Shown here: positions 63,737 through 64,000 of the stretch, piece after piece
Position numbering within the stretch: the stretch's first letter is position 1
Layout: the number at the start of each line of letters is the position of its first letter
Assembly (NCBI GenBank): GCA_963811905.1
Contig: CAWETK010000018.1
Span: 1 to 64,000, forward strand
Origin: DATFVA01 sp963811905
GTDB lineage: Bacteria; Bacteroidota; Ignavibacteria; Ignavibacteriales; Ignavibacteriaceae
Direction of reading: 5' to 3'
Length of the DNA: 64,000 bases
Notes under the pieces: model-generated
What the model was told of the DNA's origin: nothing
What the model saw: the letters and a program-made list of their open reading frames with translations, nothing else
Databases searched by the model: none
Made by a program: the position numbers and the translations under genes

Positions 63737-64000
63737 ATGAACAGCAACGTTACATCAAAAAATGTTTTTACCCAAAAAGTAATTAAAATAATTCTATGGA
63801 CGGCATTTCTCGCCGGCACATTGGATATCCTTTCTGCTATAATTAATACATATCTACAATTCAATATAAGTCCCGGCAGAGTTTTTAGATTTATTGCAAG
63901 CGGCGTATTTGGGGATGAGGCTTACTCGGGCGGGGCGGAGATGATTGCGGCGGGAGTATTATTCCATTATTCCATTGCACTTATATGGACGGCCATTTTC
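63737..64000 (+). CDS. Membrane protein, 5' part (runs off window)
   Basis: The first 88 codons of a membrane protein starting at ATG 63737 ('MNSNVTSKNVFTQKVIKIIL'). A hydrophobic helix spans ~16-35 ('IKIILWTAFLAGTLDILSAI') followed by 'INTYLQFNISPGRVFRFIAS', then 'GVFGDEAYSGGAEMIAAGVL' and another hydrophobic stretch. The 'GxxDilsA' and 'FRFIASGVFG' pattern is typical of a conserved uncharacterised Bacteroidota membrane family. The 3' end is outside the window. Confidence 0.68.
   Translation, partial: MNSNVTSKNVFTQKVIKIILWTAFLAGTLDILSAIINTYLQFNISPGRVFRFIASGVFGDEAYSGGAEMIAAGVLFHYSIALIWTAIF

Overview
The window looks like a chromosomal segment from an Ignavibacteria-type member of the Bacteroidota/Chlorobi lineage. 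This is inferred from the type IX secretion (T9SS) C-terminal domains with the 'NYPNPFNP' motif, the SusC-like TonB receptors with carboxypeptidase-like N-termini, and the PorV/PorQ-like proteins. There are no rRNA or tRNA genes and no phage or CRISPR modules that I can see. The window starts inside a gene (mtnA) and ends inside another (a membrane protein).

Layout. 1-4.7 kb is housekeeping: mtnA (3' end), recO, an HtrA/DegP protease with a terminator, aroC and an MBL-fold hydrolase. 4.8-11.9 kb holds secreted proteins: a ~1.1 kaa T9SS cargo, a beta-propeller lipoprotein, a 1.1 kb gene-poor repeat-rich gap and a small lectin-fold T9SS cargo. 12-26 kb is a same-strand block: TonB receptor, 1037-aa T9SS cargo with a CxxCH motif, PorV/Q-like protein, M16 protease, an M1-M28-PDZ double peptidase and a TolB-like propeller. 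It reads like a cell-surface peptide processing and uptake locus. 26-33.7 kb is a patchwork of small genes (Cys-rich secreted protein plus outer-membrane barrel, a possible DUF6266-like protein, a relic of a YCF48/BNR repeat gene, GNAT, pentapeptide protein, DinB-like, Vat-like acetyltransferase). 33.8-37 kb has an unusual NitT/TauT-type ABC permease/ATPase pair followed by an acyl-CoA carboxylase beta subunit. 37-39.7 kb is a six-LysM MltD-like transglycosylase.

39.8-44.9 kb is a thiamine locus: a TPP riboswitch with a terminator, a TonB receptor, thiamine pyrophosphokinase and a sodium:solute symporter. 44.9-48.2 kb on the minus strand carries smpB, tyrS, a pyruvoyl-dependent arginine decarboxylase and terC. 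48.9-54.8 kb has an alpha/beta hydrolase and a sugar-transport locus with a substrate-binding protein fused to its MalF-type permease, a MalG-type permease, and a convergent SLC45-type sugar MFS transporter. 55.5-58.5 kb contains an ISL3-family IS and a decayed IS4-family transposase flanking a DUF1841-like gene. 58.7-64 kb has a MocR-type regulator divergent from a run of SDR, membrane protein, DHFR-like, epoxide-hydrolase-like and membrane genes.

Two whole-window patterns matter to a reader. First, at least eight non-mobile positions carry single-base frame breaks, most of them repairable by changing one homopolymer by one base; two in the sugar-binding protein compensate each other within 40 bp. 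This suggests residual sequencing or assembly error more than real decay, and the affected genes are annotated here as whole genes with the break noted. Second, intergenic DNA carries dispersed repeat families: nested palindromes with a 'ggtggc...gccacc' outer stem, period-8 'caatcactc' microsatellites at three minus-strand gene ends, and purine-rich 'aagaaggtaag' stretches. No defence system or CRISPR was found. The most unusual biology is the SBP-permease fusion, the double peptidase, the ABC ATPase with replaced catalytic residues, and the riboswitch-controlled thiamine receptor.
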